DNA of 64,000 bases from CAKSQF01 sp963628435 (GCA_963628435.1 CAVGEY010000003.1:1-64000), one strand, 5' to 3'. Positions 18,344 through 27,444 are shown, counted from the stretch's first letter. The notes: a model not told the origin generated them from the letters alone. A program made the numbers and translations.

Positions 18344-18353
18344 TACGAATAAA

Positions 18354-18388
18354 AAAACCGCCTCCCCGAAGCCCGGGGAGGCGGTTTT
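18354..18388. terminator. Bidirectional terminator
   Basis: A perfect 14-bp inverted repeat (18354-18367 with 18375-18388) with A and T runs on its two sides lies between the convergent lipoprotein gene and galE. Confidence 0.9.
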
Positions 18389-18417
18389 ACTTTGGTCTGT
18401 GTGCCTGTCGAAACAGA

Positions 18418-19419
18418 TTATTTGCCCGACTTTGTGCAGATATAGTGCCAGTTGTCGGCGCACATATCGTCGATATTCTTCTTCGCCGTCCATCCGAGAA
18501 GCTCTTTTGCCTTTTCGGTGGATGCGTAGCAGGTCGCGATGTCGCCGGGGCGGCGCGCGGCAATCTTATAGTTGACCTTAACTCCGCTTGCCTTCTCGAA
18601 TGCGGCGACAAGTTCAAGCACCGATGTGCCTTTGCCCGTGCCGAGATTTACGGTCAGCACGCCCTTGTGCGATTCGAGATAGTGGAGAGCCGAGAGATGT
18701 CCGACGGCGAGGTCGACAACATGGATATAGTCGCGTACGCCTGTTCCGTCGGGCGTGTCATAGTCGTTGCCGAATACCGACAGGCAGGGCAGCTTGCCGG
18801 ATGCGACCTTGCAGATATAGGGCATCAGATTGTTCGGGATGCCGTTCGGATCTTCGCCGAGAAGTCCGCTCTCATGCGCTCCTATCGGGTTGAAATAGCG
18901 GAGCAGGGCAACCGAAAATTCGGGATCGGCGTGCGCGATGTCGCGGAGCATGATTTCCTGCATGAATTTGGTCTGTCCGTAGGGGTTGGTTGCCGATGTC
19001 GGCATATCTTCGGTATAGGGGGCGATGTTGTTCATTCCGTAAACGGTAGCCGATGACGAGAATACGAATCTGTGGCAGCCGTGCTCACGCATAACGTCAA
19101 GCAGCTTCAGCGTGCCGATTATGTTGTTCGAATAATATTCGAGCGGCTTTGCGACACTTTCGCCGACTGCCTTGAGTCCGGCGAAGTGGATAACCGCGTC
19201 AATATCGTTTTCGGTGAAGATTTTTTCGAGAGCGTCTTTGTCGCAGACATCGTTTTCGTAGAATCTGGGACGTTTGCCTGTGATTTTTTCAATCGAATCG
19301 AGAGTTTCGATTTTGGAGTTTACGAGATTGTCGACGATGACAACATCATAGCCTGCGCCGATGAGCTCGACAACCGTATGTGAACCGATAAATCCGGTTC
19401 CGCCTGTAACAAGAATCAT
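18418..19419 (-). CDS. galE: UDP-glucose 4-epimerase
   Basis: The 333-residue short-chain dehydrogenase interconverts UDP-glucose and UDP-galactose. NAD is bound by GGTGFIGSH (6-14); the catalytic set is the SSS at 121-123, Y147 and K151 (YGQTK). Length and motifs are those of bacterial GalE. It has its own promoter and no partner Leloir genes nearby, so it may serve cell-surface sugar synthesis as much as galactose use. Confidence 0.95.
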   Translation of the reverse strand: MILVTGGTGFIGSHTVVELIGAGYDVVIVDNLVNSKIETLDSIEKITGKRPRFYENDVCDKDALEKIFTENDIDAVIHFAGLKAVGESVAKPLEYYSNNIIGTLKLLDVMREHGCHRFVFSSSATVYGMNNIAPYTEDMPTSATNPYGQTKFMQEIMLRDIAHADPEFSVALLRYFNPIGAHESGLLGEDPNGIPNNLMPYICKVASGKLPCLSVFGNDYDTPDGTGVRDYIHVVDLAVGHLSALHYLESHKGVLTVNLGTGKGTSVLELVAAFEKASGVKVNYKIAARRPGDIATCYASTEKAKELLGWTAKKNIDDMCADNWHYICTKSGK

Positions 19420-19461
19420 GATATATACCGACCTTTCGTGTTTTTTATCCTAATCTTCTAT

Positions 19462-19490
19462 ATTATATAACACAGCCTCCGAAAAATCAA
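19462..19490 (-). promoter_or_regulatory. galE promoter
   Basis: Minus strand TTGATT (19490-19485), 17 bases, TATAAT (19467-19462), about 43 bases before the start codon. Confidence 0.75.
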
Positions 19491-19569
19491 CATAAATTTG
19501 AAAATTTACGACTCTGTTTTATATAAAAGCGAAAAAAACGCGCCGAAAACGCCGATTTTTCTTATTCGA

Positions 19570-19598
19570 TTGACAGACGGCCGATTTTGTATTATAAT
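19570..19598 (+). promoter_or_regulatory. dapF-dapL promoter
   Basis: TTGACA (19570-19575), 17 bases, TATAAT (19593-19598), 32 bases before the dapF start and divergent from galE. Confidence 0.88.
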
Positions 19599-19630
19599 AT
19601 TCACATAAAAAAGAGAGGAGCGGTCGTATT

Positions 19631-20500
19631 ATGAAAACTGCGGCTGATAACAGAATAAAATTTACCAAAATGCAGGGCTGCGGCAACGATTACATCTATA
19701 TCGACTGCTTTGACGGCGAGCCCGAAAATCCGTCCGCGCTTGCGGTAAAACTTTCGGACAGACATTTTTCGATCGGCGGCGACGGAGTGATTCTCGTCTG
19801 CAGATCGGAGATTGCCGACGCGAAAATGCGTATGTTCAACGCCGACGGCTCGGAAGGGAAAATGTGCGGCAACGGCATCCGCTGTGTGGCGAAATTCGTT
19901 CATGATTACGGCCTCTCGGAAAATAATCCGCTGAAAATCGAAACGCTTTCGGGAATAAAAGAGATAAAGCTGACGCTCGACGGCGCGGGCAGGGTATGCT
20001 CGGCGCTTGTCGATATGGGTGCGCCGATTCTCGCGCCCGAAAAAATCCCCTCGAAATTTTCGGGAGAGCGCGCGGTAAACGCATCTCTCTTTGTCGACGG
20101 CAAAAGATATACCGTAACCGCCGTTTCGATGGGTAATCCCCACTGCGTGACCTTCGTTGACGATGATTTCGATCTTGCGGGGTTCGAGATAGAGAAAATC
20201 GGAAGAAAATTCGAAAACAACGAATTTTTCCCCGAACGCGTCAACACCGAGTTCGTCAAAATCATATCCGACCGCGAGCTTATGATGCGCGTCTGGGAGA
20301 GAGGTTCGGGCGAGACCTTCGCCTGCGGAACGGGTGCCTGCGCGGTCGCGGTTGCCGCCTGCCTTTGCGGATACTGCACTGTCGGCGAGCCGATAACCGT
20401 GAGGCTGAGAGGCGGAAATCTCATTATTACATATACCGGAGAGACCGTACTTATGGAGGGACCGTGCGAGGTCGCCTTCGAGGGAACGGTTTGTCTGTGA
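19631..20500 (+). CDS. dapF: Diaminopimelate epimerase
   Basis: The 289-residue enzyme converts LL- to meso-diaminopimelate for lysine and peptidoglycan. The catalytic pair of cysteines is C79 (CGNGIRC) and C232 (ACGTGAC), each in its half of the pseudo-symmetric fold. GAGAGGAG precedes the start. It is followed 26 bases later by dapL, the enzyme that makes its substrate. Confidence 0.97.
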   Translation: MKTAADNRIKFTKMQGCGNDYIYIDCFDGEPENPSALAVKLSDRHFSIGGDGVILVCRSEIADAKMRMFNADGSEGKMCGNGIRCVAKFVHDYGLSENNPLKIETLSGIKEIKLTLDGAGRVCSALVDMGAPILAPEKIPSKFSGERAVNASLFVDGKRYTVTAVSMGNPHCVTFVDDDFDLAGFEIEKIGRKFENNEFFPERVNTEFVKIISDRELMMRVWERGSGETFACGTGACAVAVAACLCGYCTVGEPITVRLRGGNLIITYTGETVLMEGPCEVAFEGTVCL

Positions 20501-20526
20501 CAGAAAAGCTGTTGGAGGGCGGAAAA

Positions 20527-21717
20527 ATGTTCAAAATCAATGAAAATTACAAAAATCTGAAGGCATCCTATCTTTTTAAGACGGTTGCGACCAAAAAAGC
20601 GGCATACGCCGCCGCGCATCCCGATGCCGACATTATAAATATGGGTATCGGAGATGTTACCCTGCCGCTCGCGCCCGCCGCCGTTAAGGCGATGGCGCAG
20701 GAGTCGGAGGCGATGGGAAGAAAAGAGAGCTTCAAGGGCTATCCCGAATATTACGGCGAGGATTATCTGCTTGCCGCTCTCAAAAATTATTATAAAAGCG
20801 AGATGGGTGTCGGGCTTGACGCCGACGAGATAAATGTTACCTGCGGCGCGAAAGAGGACGTGTCGAACATTCTCGACATATTCTCGGTTGACAACCGCGT
20901 AATCGTTCCCGATCCTGTCTATCCGGTCTATCTCGACTCGAACATCATGGACGGCAGAGAGGTATCATTTATATCGGGCAATGCCGAAAACGGTTTTCTG
21001 CCGATGCCCGACGACGCCCTGCGCGGCGACATTATCTATATCTGCTCGCCGAACAATCCGACGGGCGCCTGCTACACCCGTGATCAGCTTAAAAAATGGG
21101 TTGATTATGCGATAAAAAGCGGCGCGGTCATACTCTATGACGCGGCATACGAGTCGTTTATCGAAGATAAGGATTGCCCGAGATCGATTTTCGAAATCGA
21201 GGGCGCGAGGGGCTGCGCGATAGAGTTCTGCTCGATGTCGAAAACGGCGGGATTCACCGGCGTGCGCTGCGGATACACCGTCATTCCGAAAGAACTTGTA
21301 TCCTCCGACGGCACGAGCCTGCTCTCGATGTGGAAACGCCGCCAGTCGACCAAATTCAACGGTGTCAGCCATATCACTCAGCGCGGGGCAGCTGCCGTCT
21401 TTACTCCCGAAGGACTCGCCGAAGTCAGGGCGAACATCGCGTACTATAAAGAAAACACGAAAATGATGATGGAAACCTTCGAAAAGCTCGGAATATGGTA
21501 CACGGGCGGCAAAAATTCGCCCTATATCTGGCTGAAATGTCCGAACGAAATGAAATCGTGGGAATTTTTCGATCTGCTTCTCGAAAAGGCAAATGTTGTC
21601 GGTATCCCCGGTGAGGGATTCGGCGCGAACGGCGAGGGCTATTTCAGACTGTCGGGATTCGGCAATCACGAACGCACGGCAGAGGCGATGGAGAGAATAA
21701 CAAAACTGCTCGGATAA
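20527..21717 (+). CDS. dapL: LL-diaminopimelate aminotransferase
   Basis: The 396-residue class I PLP aminotransferase has the DapL hallmarks NENYKNLKASYLF and GIGDVTLPL, and the PLP lysine K239 in SMSKTAGFTG. It converts tetrahydrodipicolinate directly to LL-diaminopimelate, bypassing acylated intermediates. ATG 20527 follows GGAGGG; a longer in-frame extension upstream overlaps dapF and lacks a site. Pairing with dapF in one operon supports the assignment over other aminotransferases. Confidence 0.95.
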   Translation: MFKINENYKNLKASYLFKTVATKKAAYAAAHPDADIINMGIGDVTLPLAPAAVKAMAQESEAMGRKESFKGYPEYYGEDYLLAALKNYYKSEMGVGLDADEINVTCGAKEDVSNILDIFSVDNRVIVPDPVYPVYLDSNIMDGREVSFISGNAENGFLPMPDDALRGDIIYICSPNNPTGACYTRDQLKKWVDYAIKSGAVILYDAAYESFIEDKDCPRSIFEIEGARGCAIEFCSMSKTAGFTGVRCGYTVIPKELVSSDGTSLLSMWKRRQSTKFNGVSHITQRGAAAVFTPEGLAEVRANIAYYKENTKMMMETFEKLGIWYTGGKNSPYIWLKCPNEMKSWEFFDLLLEKANVVGIPGEGFGANGEGYFRLSGFGNHERTAEAMERITKLLG

Positions 21718-21849
21718 TCCCGAAATATCCGGAATTTCGGCTGTCTGCCGAAATCTACTAAACGACAGATACACGGCCGTGAAAATTGGTAAAAATAAAC
21801 AGATTTTCTGTTAAAAAAGCTGAAATTACCGAAAAATTGCAAAAAAAGA

Positions 21850-21878
21850 TTGACAAAATCAAAAAGTCGTGTTATAAT
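21850..21878 (+). promoter_or_regulatory. Promoter of the mgsA-like gene
   Basis: TTGACA (21850-21855), 17 bases, TATAAT (21873-21878) preceded by TGT. Confidence 0.88.
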
Positions 21879-21947
21879 TTTACAGTAAATGCCGAAAAAA
21901 CGGCATTTTTATACGGATAACCGAAAAAATTACGGAGGATGTTTATA

Positions 21948-22352
21948 ATGGAAATCGCTATCATTGCCGATGATGCAAAAAAAGAGCTTATGACAGAGTT
22001 CTGTATTGCCTATTGCGGAATTCTCAGCAAGCACTCGCTGTGCGCTACGGCGGTAACGGCTAAATACATCTCCGAGGCTACGGGACTGCAGATTGAGCGT
22101 ATGATGGCAGGTTCGCAGGGCGGCGCCGAACAGATCGCCCAGCGTATTGCCTACAACGAAATCGACCTTCTGCTTTTCTTTAGGGATACAAGCGATCCGA
22201 CACGGAATGATATTGAGCTTTTAAGGCTGTGCGATATGTATAATATTCCGGTTGCGACCAATATTGCGACCGGCGAGGTACTTGTGCGCGCGCTTGACCG
22301 CGGCGATCTCGATTGGCGCGATATTGTCAATCCGAGAAACAGAAAAAAATAA
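21948..22352 (+). CDS. Methylglyoxal synthase-like protein, catalytic residues lost
   Basis: The 134-residue protein has the MgsA fold signature along its length (AIIADDAKKELM, SQGGAEQIAQRI, FFRDT, LLRLCDMYNIPVATNIAT, GDLDWRDI). Against E. coli MgsA the catalytic base D71 is Ala (A60), H19 is Asp (D8), and the H98 region (PHDPD) is replaced by TSDPTRND. The phosphate-binding TGTTG is TAVTA. It is therefore unlikely to make methylglyoxal from dihydroxyacetone phosphate. A ligand-sensing or regulatory role is possible but unproven. ATG 21948 is chosen because GGAGG (21934-21938) lies 9 bases upstream; the ATG at 21939 touches the ribosome site. Confidence 0.85.
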   Translation: MEIAIIADDAKKELMTEFCIAYCGILSKHSLCATAVTAKYISEATGLQIERMMAGSQGGAEQIAQRIAYNEIDLLLFFRDTSDPTRNDIELLRLCDMYNIPVATNIATGEVLVRALDRGDLDWRDIVNPRNRKK

Positions 22353-22360
22353 AGAAACCG

Positions 22361-22395
22361 AAAATCTTCCGCAGCCGTGCGGAAGATTTTTTTGG
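22361..22395 (+). terminator. Terminator of the mgsA-like gene
   Basis: Perfect 13-bp inverted repeat (22361-22373 with 22378-22390), 4-base loop, then a T run. Confidence 0.92.
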
Positions 22396-22413
22396 CTTTT
22401 GCGGAGACTTCCC

Positions 22414-22620
22414 GCGCATCCTACGGACTTTTGACGGTCGNNNNNNNNNNGGTCGGGCGGAGTTTTTTTGCATATCGTACGGACTTTTGCGGTCGGGCGG
22501 TGTTTTTGCATATCATACGGACTTTTGCGGTCGGGCGGTGTTTTTGCAGATTGTGAGGAAGTTTTTCGGCGTGTCGGCGGAAATTCTGCGGGGATGCGGA
22601 AGTTTTTGACGGTCGAACTC
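22414..22620. repeat. 38-bp tandem repeat array, interrupted by the assembly gap
   Basis: A unit of 38 bases starting CGGACTTTTGCGGTCGGGCG recurs at 22480 and 22518. A partial copy lies before the gap at 22424, and a decaying copy follows 22556. Short echoes (AAGTTTTTGACGGTCG) reach 22615. Small open frames in the array carry no protein signal. Confidence 0.85.
22441..22450. other. Assembly gap (10 N)
   Basis: Ten Ns fall within the tandem repeat, so the true length and copy number are unknown. Confidence 0.99.
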
Positions 22621-22649
22621 ACAGCGGTATCTCACCGAAATTCTTTATA

Positions 22650-22686
22650 AAAAATCAAGGAACGGATTTTCCGTTCCTTGATTTTT
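22650..22686. terminator. Bidirectional terminator at the 3' end of pheT
   Basis: A 16-bp inverted repeat (22650-22665 with 22671-22686) with A and T runs on both sides. It serves pheT on the minus strand and backs up the plus-strand terminator. Confidence 0.92.
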
Positions 22687-22697
22687 TTATATGCCTT

Positions 22698-25085
22698 TTA
22701 CTGTCTTATCCTGATGCCGAGCTGTTTGTCGAGGGCGGCCAGCAGTTTGTCTACGCAGGCGTTAACCTCATCGCCGGTGAGCGTGTGATCGGGCGCTCTG
22801 AACGCGAGTCTGAACGCAACGCTCTTCGTTCCCTTGTCGATACGGTCGCCCGTGTAAATATCGAAAAGTTCGATGTTTTCGAGCAGTTTGCCCGCGCCCT
22901 TGCGGATAACCTCCTCGATTCTGCCGACTTCGAGCTTTTCATCGCAGACGAATGCGAAATCACGGGATGTCGACGGATGTTTGGGCATCGGTTTATATTG
23001 CTTCTTGAAGTTTGCGACCGAGAAGAGAGCCTCGAACGGCAGATATGCGATATAGACCGGAAGATCGAATCCGTAGTTCTGCGCCGCCGTCGGATGGAGC
23101 TGTCCGATCGTGCCTATCTTCATGCCGCCTCTGACCGTGATGTCGGCGCAGCGTCCGGGATGGAAGGTCGGATTTTCCCTGTTTGCCGTGAAGCTGTATT
23201 TGGTGATACCCGAATTATCGAGCAGAGTTTCCGCCATTCCCTTGATTTTGTAGAAATCGCCGTCTCCGTAGAAACCGAAAGCAACCATGAACGGCTCGTC
23301 GGGGAGTTCGTATTTATCCTCTTTCGCGAGATAGACGTGGCCGATTTCGTACATTGCCGCTTTCGGCAGATGATGCGCGTAGTTGTGCGACAGACTGTCG
23401 AGCAGCGACGGGATAAGAGTTGTGCGCATTACGCTTGTGTCCTCGCCGAGCGGATTCGTGATTTTCACATAGTTTCTTTCGGGAGCGTCGGCGGGCAGAA
23501 GAATTTTATCGCAGTTTTTGGGGGATACGAACGAGAATGTCACCGATTCGGTGAGTCCCATAGCGCAGAGCAGGCTGTGAAGATTCTGTCTGTATGCCTG
23601 CTTTTTGGTGAGCATACCCGCCTTGACCGAGCCGACAAACGGAGTCGAGGCGATTTTGTTGTAGCCGTAGATTCTGATAACCTCTTCGGCAAGGTCGTTC
23701 ATTTCTCCGATGTCCGAACGCCAGTGGGGAGCGGTAACGATGCCGTCTTTTACGGTAAATCCGAGTTTTACGAGAATGTCGGTCATATATTCTTCGGAAA
23801 GATCGACACCGAGGAATTTATTGATTCTGTCGGGATTCAGCGGCAGACTTACCGGTTTTTTCGGATCGGGGTAGACATCTACCGCGCCGCTGACGACTTC
23901 GCCCGCGCCGAGCAGAGTAACAAGCTCGCAGGCACGGTCGAGCGCGTCCATGCAGTTGTCGCTGTCAAGTCCTTTTTCGTAGCGTGCCGACGATTCGGTG
24001 CGCATACCCTGTGATTTTGCGGTTATACGTACCGACGCGCCGTTGAAGCATGCCGATTCGAATACAACGGCGGCGGTGCTGTCCTTGATTTCCGAATTTT
24101 CGCCGCCCATGACTCCGGCAAGCGCAACCGCTTTCTTCTCGTCGGCGATTACGAGGTCGCGTTCGCAGAGGACATGATCCTTGCTGTCGAGCGATCTGAA
24201 CACCTCTTTATCGGCGGCGCGGCGAACGATGATATGCGAGCCGTCGAGCATCGCGTAGTCGAAAGCGTGCATCGGCTGACCGTATTCGAGCATTACGTAG
24301 TTTGTGATGTCGACGATATTGTTTATCGGGCGTACTCCGGCCGCCGAAAGACGCATACGCATCCAGAGCGGAGACGGCTCGATTTTGACATTGCGGATGA
24401 CACGCGCGCAGTATCTTGTGCAGAGATCGGGCGCACTGTCCTCAACGGTCAGATAGTCGCCGATATTTCCGCCCGCTTCGGTAACCTTCGGAGTCGGGAT
24501 ATTGCAGGGCAGATCGAACGAAACGGCGGTCTCTCTCGCGAGTCCGATGACCGAGAGGCAGTCGGGACGGTTCGGGGTGATTTCGAATTCGACGACATCG
24601 TCGCGCAGTTTCAGCACATCTGCGATGTTGTCGCCCGGTTTGCAGTCCTCTTTAAGAATGAGAATACCGTTTTCAATCGCGTAGGGAACTTCGTGCAGGG
24701 TGAGACCGAGCTCGCCTATCGAGCAGAGCATGCCGTTTGACTCGATACCGCGCAGCTTGCCTGCCTTGATGGTTACGCCGCCCGGCAGTTTTGCGGGTGC
24801 GACGGCGGCGGGAACAAGCGCGCCTTCGAAAACGTTCTGTGCGCCGGTTACAATCTGTACGGGCGCCTCTTTCCCGACATCGACGCTGCATATCACCATG
24901 TGATCCGAATCGGGATGCGGAACTATCTTTTCTATTCTGCCGACGACGACATTCTGTATATCGGCGCCCTTTTCCTCGAATGACTCGACTTTCGAGCCCG
25001 TATCGGTCATTCTGTCGCAGTAGTCTTTTATTGCAATGGACTGTGTGCCGACAAAATCACGCAGCCAGTTTATGGAAAGATTCAT
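22698..25085 (-). CDS. pheT: Phenylalanine-tRNA ligase beta subunit
   Basis: The 795-residue subunit of the alpha2-beta2 enzyme carries an N-terminal tRNA-binding domain (about 40-150), the B3/B4 editing domain (about 210-390), B5 (about 405-475), a core synthetase-like region and a C-terminal anticodon-binding ferredoxin-like domain (about 700-795, KHPSTSRDFAF). It edits Tyr-tRNA(Phe) and positions the tRNA. It follows pheS by 21 bases and shares the T-box. Confidence 0.98.
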   Translation of the reverse strand: MNLSINWLRDFVGTQSIAIKDYCDRMTDTGSKVESFEEKGADIQNVVVGRIEKIVPHPDSDHMVICSVDVGKEAPVQIVTGAQNVFEGALVPAAVAPAKLPGGVTIKAGKLRGIESNGMLCSIGELGLTLHEVPYAIENGILILKEDCKPGDNIADVLKLRDDVVEFEITPNRPDCLSVIGLARETAVSFDLPCNIPTPKVTEAGGNIGDYLTVEDSAPDLCTRYCARVIRNVKIEPSPLWMRMRLSAAGVRPINNIVDITNYVMLEYGQPMHAFDYAMLDGSHIIVRRAADKEVFRSLDSKDHVLCERDLVIADEKKAVALAGVMGGENSEIKDSTAAVVFESACFNGASVRITAKSQGMRTESSARYEKGLDSDNCMDALDRACELVTLLGAGEVVSGAVDVYPDPKKPVSLPLNPDRINKFLGVDLSEEYMTDILVKLGFTVKDGIVTAPHWRSDIGEMNDLAEEVIRIYGYNKIASTPFVGSVKAGMLTKKQAYRQNLHSLLCAMGLTESVTFSFVSPKNCDKILLPADAPERNYVKITNPLGEDTSVMRTTLIPSLLDSLSHNYAHHLPKAAMYEIGHVYLAKEDKYELPDEPFMVAFGFYGDGDFYKIKGMAETLLDNSGITKYSFTANRENPTFHPGRCADITVRGGMKIGTIGQLHPTAAQNYGFDLPVYIAYLPFEALFSVANFKKQYKPMPKHPSTSRDFAFVCDEKLEVGRIEEVIRKGAGKLLENIELFDIYTGDRIDKGTKSVAFRLAFRAPDHTLTGDEVNACVDKLLAALDKQLGIRIRQ

Positions 25086-25106
25086 TTTATTTACAGCTCC
25101 TTACAG

Positions 25107-26132
25107 TCAGAATTGTCCGAGGAAACGAAGATCGTTCTCGTAGAGATTGCGCATATCGTCAATCGAATATTTGGTCATGACGATTCTCTCGATGCCGAGT
25201 CCGAACGCGAATCCGGAATAGATTTCGGGATCGATGTCGCATTCGCGCAGAACGTTCGGATGCACCATTCCGGCGCCGAGAATCTCAATCCAGCCCTCGT
25301 TCTTGCAGACACGGCAGCCCTTGCCGCCGCAGACGAAGCAGGATACGTCAACTTCGGCAGACGGTTCGGTGAACGGGAAATGGTGCGGGCGGAAGCGCAA
25401 TTTTGTGTTCTCGCCGAACATCTGAACGGCGAATGTTTCGAGCATTCCTTTAAGGTCGGACATCGTGATTCCCTTGTCGACGACAAGTCCTTCGAGCTGA
25501 TGGAACATCGGCGAGTGTGTCGCGTCGACCTCGTCGGCACGGTAGACTCTGCCGGGCGATATGATGCGGATAGGCGGGCGCTGATTTTCCATGACGCGCA
25601 CCTGAACGGGAGAGGTCTGCGAGCGCAGAAGCACTTTGTCGTTGATATAGAAGGTGTCCTGCGTGTCACGCGCCGGGTGATTTTCGGGGATGTTCAGCTT
25701 CTGAAAGTTGTAGACATCGTATTCTACTTCCGGCCCTTCGGCAATCTCGAATCCCATTGAGCGGAAAATATCGCAGAGCTCGTCCTCTGCCTGATCGAGG
25801 GGATGGCGTTTTCCTATCTGAATCTTCTTTCCGGGGACGGTTACGTCAACCGCTTCCGCTTCGAGTCTGGCTTTGAGCTTTGCCGCTTCGACGGCCTTTT
25901 TTCTGTCGGCTATATCCTGCTCGATTGCCGAGCGGACATCGTTCGCGAGCTGTCCGATTTTCGGACGCTCTTCGGGTGAAAGACTGCCCATTGTGCGCAG
26001 GACGGCAGTCAGCGCTCCTTTTTTGCCGAGAAATTCGACACGCACCGATTCAAGCTCGTCGTCCCCTTTTATCGAGGCGAGTCTGGCTTCGGCATCGGTC
26101 TTGATTTTCAAAAGTGTTTCTCTGATTTCCAT
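25107..26132 (-). CDS. pheS: Phenylalanine-tRNA ligase alpha subunit
   Basis: The 341-residue catalytic subunit has an N-terminal coiled coil (about 1-90) and the class II synthetase core with motif 2 (FRPHHFPFTEPSAEVDVSC) and motif 3 (GLGIERIVM). A four-cysteine cluster, CFVCGGKGCRVC, sits in the core as in many bacterial PheS. The start at 26132 follows AAGG; an in-frame extension to 26360 runs back through the T-box leader and is rejected. Confidence 0.98.
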   Translation of the reverse strand: MEIRETLLKIKTDAEARLASIKGDDELESVRVEFLGKKGALTAVLRTMGSLSPEERPKIGQLANDVRSAIEQDIADRKKAVEAAKLKARLEAEAVDVTVPGKKIQIGKRHPLDQAEDELCDIFRSMGFEIAEGPEVEYDVYNFQKLNIPENHPARDTQDTFYINDKVLLRSQTSPVQVRVMENQRPPIRIISPGRVYRADEVDATHSPMFHQLEGLVVDKGITMSDLKGMLETFAVQMFGENTKLRFRPHHFPFTEPSAEVDVSCFVCGGKGCRVCKNEGWIEILGAGMVHPNVLRECDIDPEIYSGFAFGLGIERIVMTKYSIDDMRNLYENDLRFLGQF

Positions 26133-26202
26133 TTGAACCTTGATTATCCTTTCGTGCAAAATATGCAAAATTTGCTTTTTTCGGGGCTTTGTCCGCAAAA
26201 AC

Positions 26203-26439
26203 AAAAAAATCACCCTGTCAAAACAGGGTGAAGCTTGCTTCACGGTACCACCTGATCCGTCCCGCCGGAGCGGAACCTCTTTGCCTGTAACGGGGCGTCC
26301 GGACAGAGCTACTCGGAATCTTTGACTCTGTCTGCTGCGCGGAGAAAGGCGCTGCCGCATCCCGAGCCGCTTTCAGCCATCGGCGGACACTCTCTGTACG
26401 GGATTTTATCGGCTTTGCCGGCCGCATCATCGCATTTAC
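26203..26439 (-). promoter_or_regulatory. T-box riboswitch controlling pheS-pheT
   Basis: On the minus strand the leader ends with the T-box element TCAGGTGGTACCGTG (26255-26241), then a terminator (arms 26231-26223 and 26218-26210, then seven T). Uncharged tRNA(Phe) would pair with the T-box and favour the antiterminator. Upstream helices include an AGAGAGTG stretch typical of stem I. A candidate UUC specifier lies at 26318-26316 (inferred). The rest of the 26133-26718 gap holds two divergent promoters. Confidence 0.92.
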
Positions 26440-26445
26440 CCTGTC

Positions 26446-26474
26446 AGTTTAGCATATTTTCGGAGAAATGTCAA
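26446..26474 (-). promoter_or_regulatory. pheST (T-box) promoter
   Basis: Minus strand TTGACA (26474-26469), 17 bases, TAAACT (26451-26446) with TGC before the -10. Transcription would start near 26439. Confidence 0.8.
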
Positions 26475-26615
26475 CGATTTTGAGAAAAAAACAGAACAAA
26501 ATCGAATTTTTCTTCCGCTTTTTTCCGTTGTTTCGTGATTTTGCATATTTCGGTCGGAATTTGCCCGATTATTGCCGTCTGTTCTCCGAAAATTTGCGCA
26601 CTTTTTTCCGAAATG

Positions 26616-26644
26616 TTGACAGAAAAGTCGGAATGTGATAAAAT
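26616..26644 (+). promoter_or_regulatory. Promoter of the HAD phosphatase gene
   Basis: TTGACA (26616-26621), 17 bases, TAAAAT (26639-26644), extended -10 TGA. Confidence 0.85.
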
Positions 26645-26718
26645 AAACGAATGGGAAACGATTTTCACACGAACGCCGCGGCTTATCGGGGCGGCAGCTT
26701 AAAAGGAAAGGTAAATTC

Positions 26719-27390
26719 ATGAATACGGAAAGCGGCAAAACCGAAATTTTCGACACAATTCTTTTTGATCTCGACGGAACGATTATTGATTCGGCATCCG
26801 GCGTTATCAAATCTTTTATCCACAGCCTTGACTATTACGGGATAAAATACGATCCGAACGATTTTAACAGGGTAATCGGCCCGCCGCTTGAAGATTCGTT
26901 TATCGATTTTTTCGGATTTACCGAGGAAAATGTCGCGGGGCCTGTCGCCAAATACCGCGAATATTATACCGAGCGCGGAATTTTCGACTGCACCGTCTAT
27001 GACGGAGTCGAAAAGCTTATCGCGAATCTCAACGCGCGCGGCAAAAAACTGCTCGTTGCGTCATCGAAACCGACCGTTTTCGTAAAGAGGATACTCGAAC
27101 ATGACGGTCTCGCGAAATATTTTACGCACATGGTCGGCTCCGAATTTGACGGAAGCATACAGAGCAAGGCCGATGTCGTCAATGCGGCGCTTAATCTCGC
27201 AGGATGTCGGACAGACGCCGACAAGGAAAAGGTGCTGATGGTCGGCGACCGCTCTTACGATGTTGTCGGCGCGCACGCGATGGGAGTAAAGGTCGCGGCG
27301 GTCGGTTGGGGATACGGAAGCGAAAAAGAGCTTGCCGATGCCGAATTTTACGCGAAAACGCCCGACTTGCTCGACAAACTCATAAAATGA
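26719..27390 (+). CDS. HAD-family hydrolase, phosphoglycolate phosphatase-like
   Basis: The 223-residue protein is a HAD subfamily IA phosphatase: nucleophile D17 and acid D19 in FDLDGT, Thr/Ser motif 2 in LVASSKP, and the GDRSYDVVGA motif near the C-terminus. Such enzymes dephosphorylate small metabolites such as 2-phosphoglycolate or nucleotides or pyrophosphate (PpaX-like); the substrate is not readable. AAAGG precedes the start. A U32 gene follows 54 bases later and is probably co-transcribed. Confidence 0.9.
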   Translation: MNTESGKTEIFDTILFDLDGTIIDSASGVIKSFIHSLDYYGIKYDPNDFNRVIGPPLEDSFIDFFGFTEENVAGPVAKYREYYTERGIFDCTVYDGVEKLIANLNARGKKLLVASSKPTVFVKRILEHDGLAKYFTHMVGSEFDGSIQSKADVVNAALNLAGCRTDADKEKVLMVGDRSYDVVGAHAMGVKVAAVGWGYGSEKELADAEFYAKTPDLLDKLIK

Positions 27391-27444
27391 TGCGACAATC
27401 CGCCCGAAAATCGGCGGAGATTATACCAAAGGGAGCTTGACTGT

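Noticed and set aside
22414..22620. CRISPR array
   Set aside because: The 38-base units are contiguous with no unique spacers, and no cas genes are present.
22468..22650. Short open frames across the tandem repeat and gap
   Set aside because: They translate the repeat, run through Ns and lack ribosome sites.
26133..26360. N-terminal extension of pheS
   Set aside because: The frame is open but overlaps the T-box, its terminator and the ribosome site; family start and AAGG support 26132.
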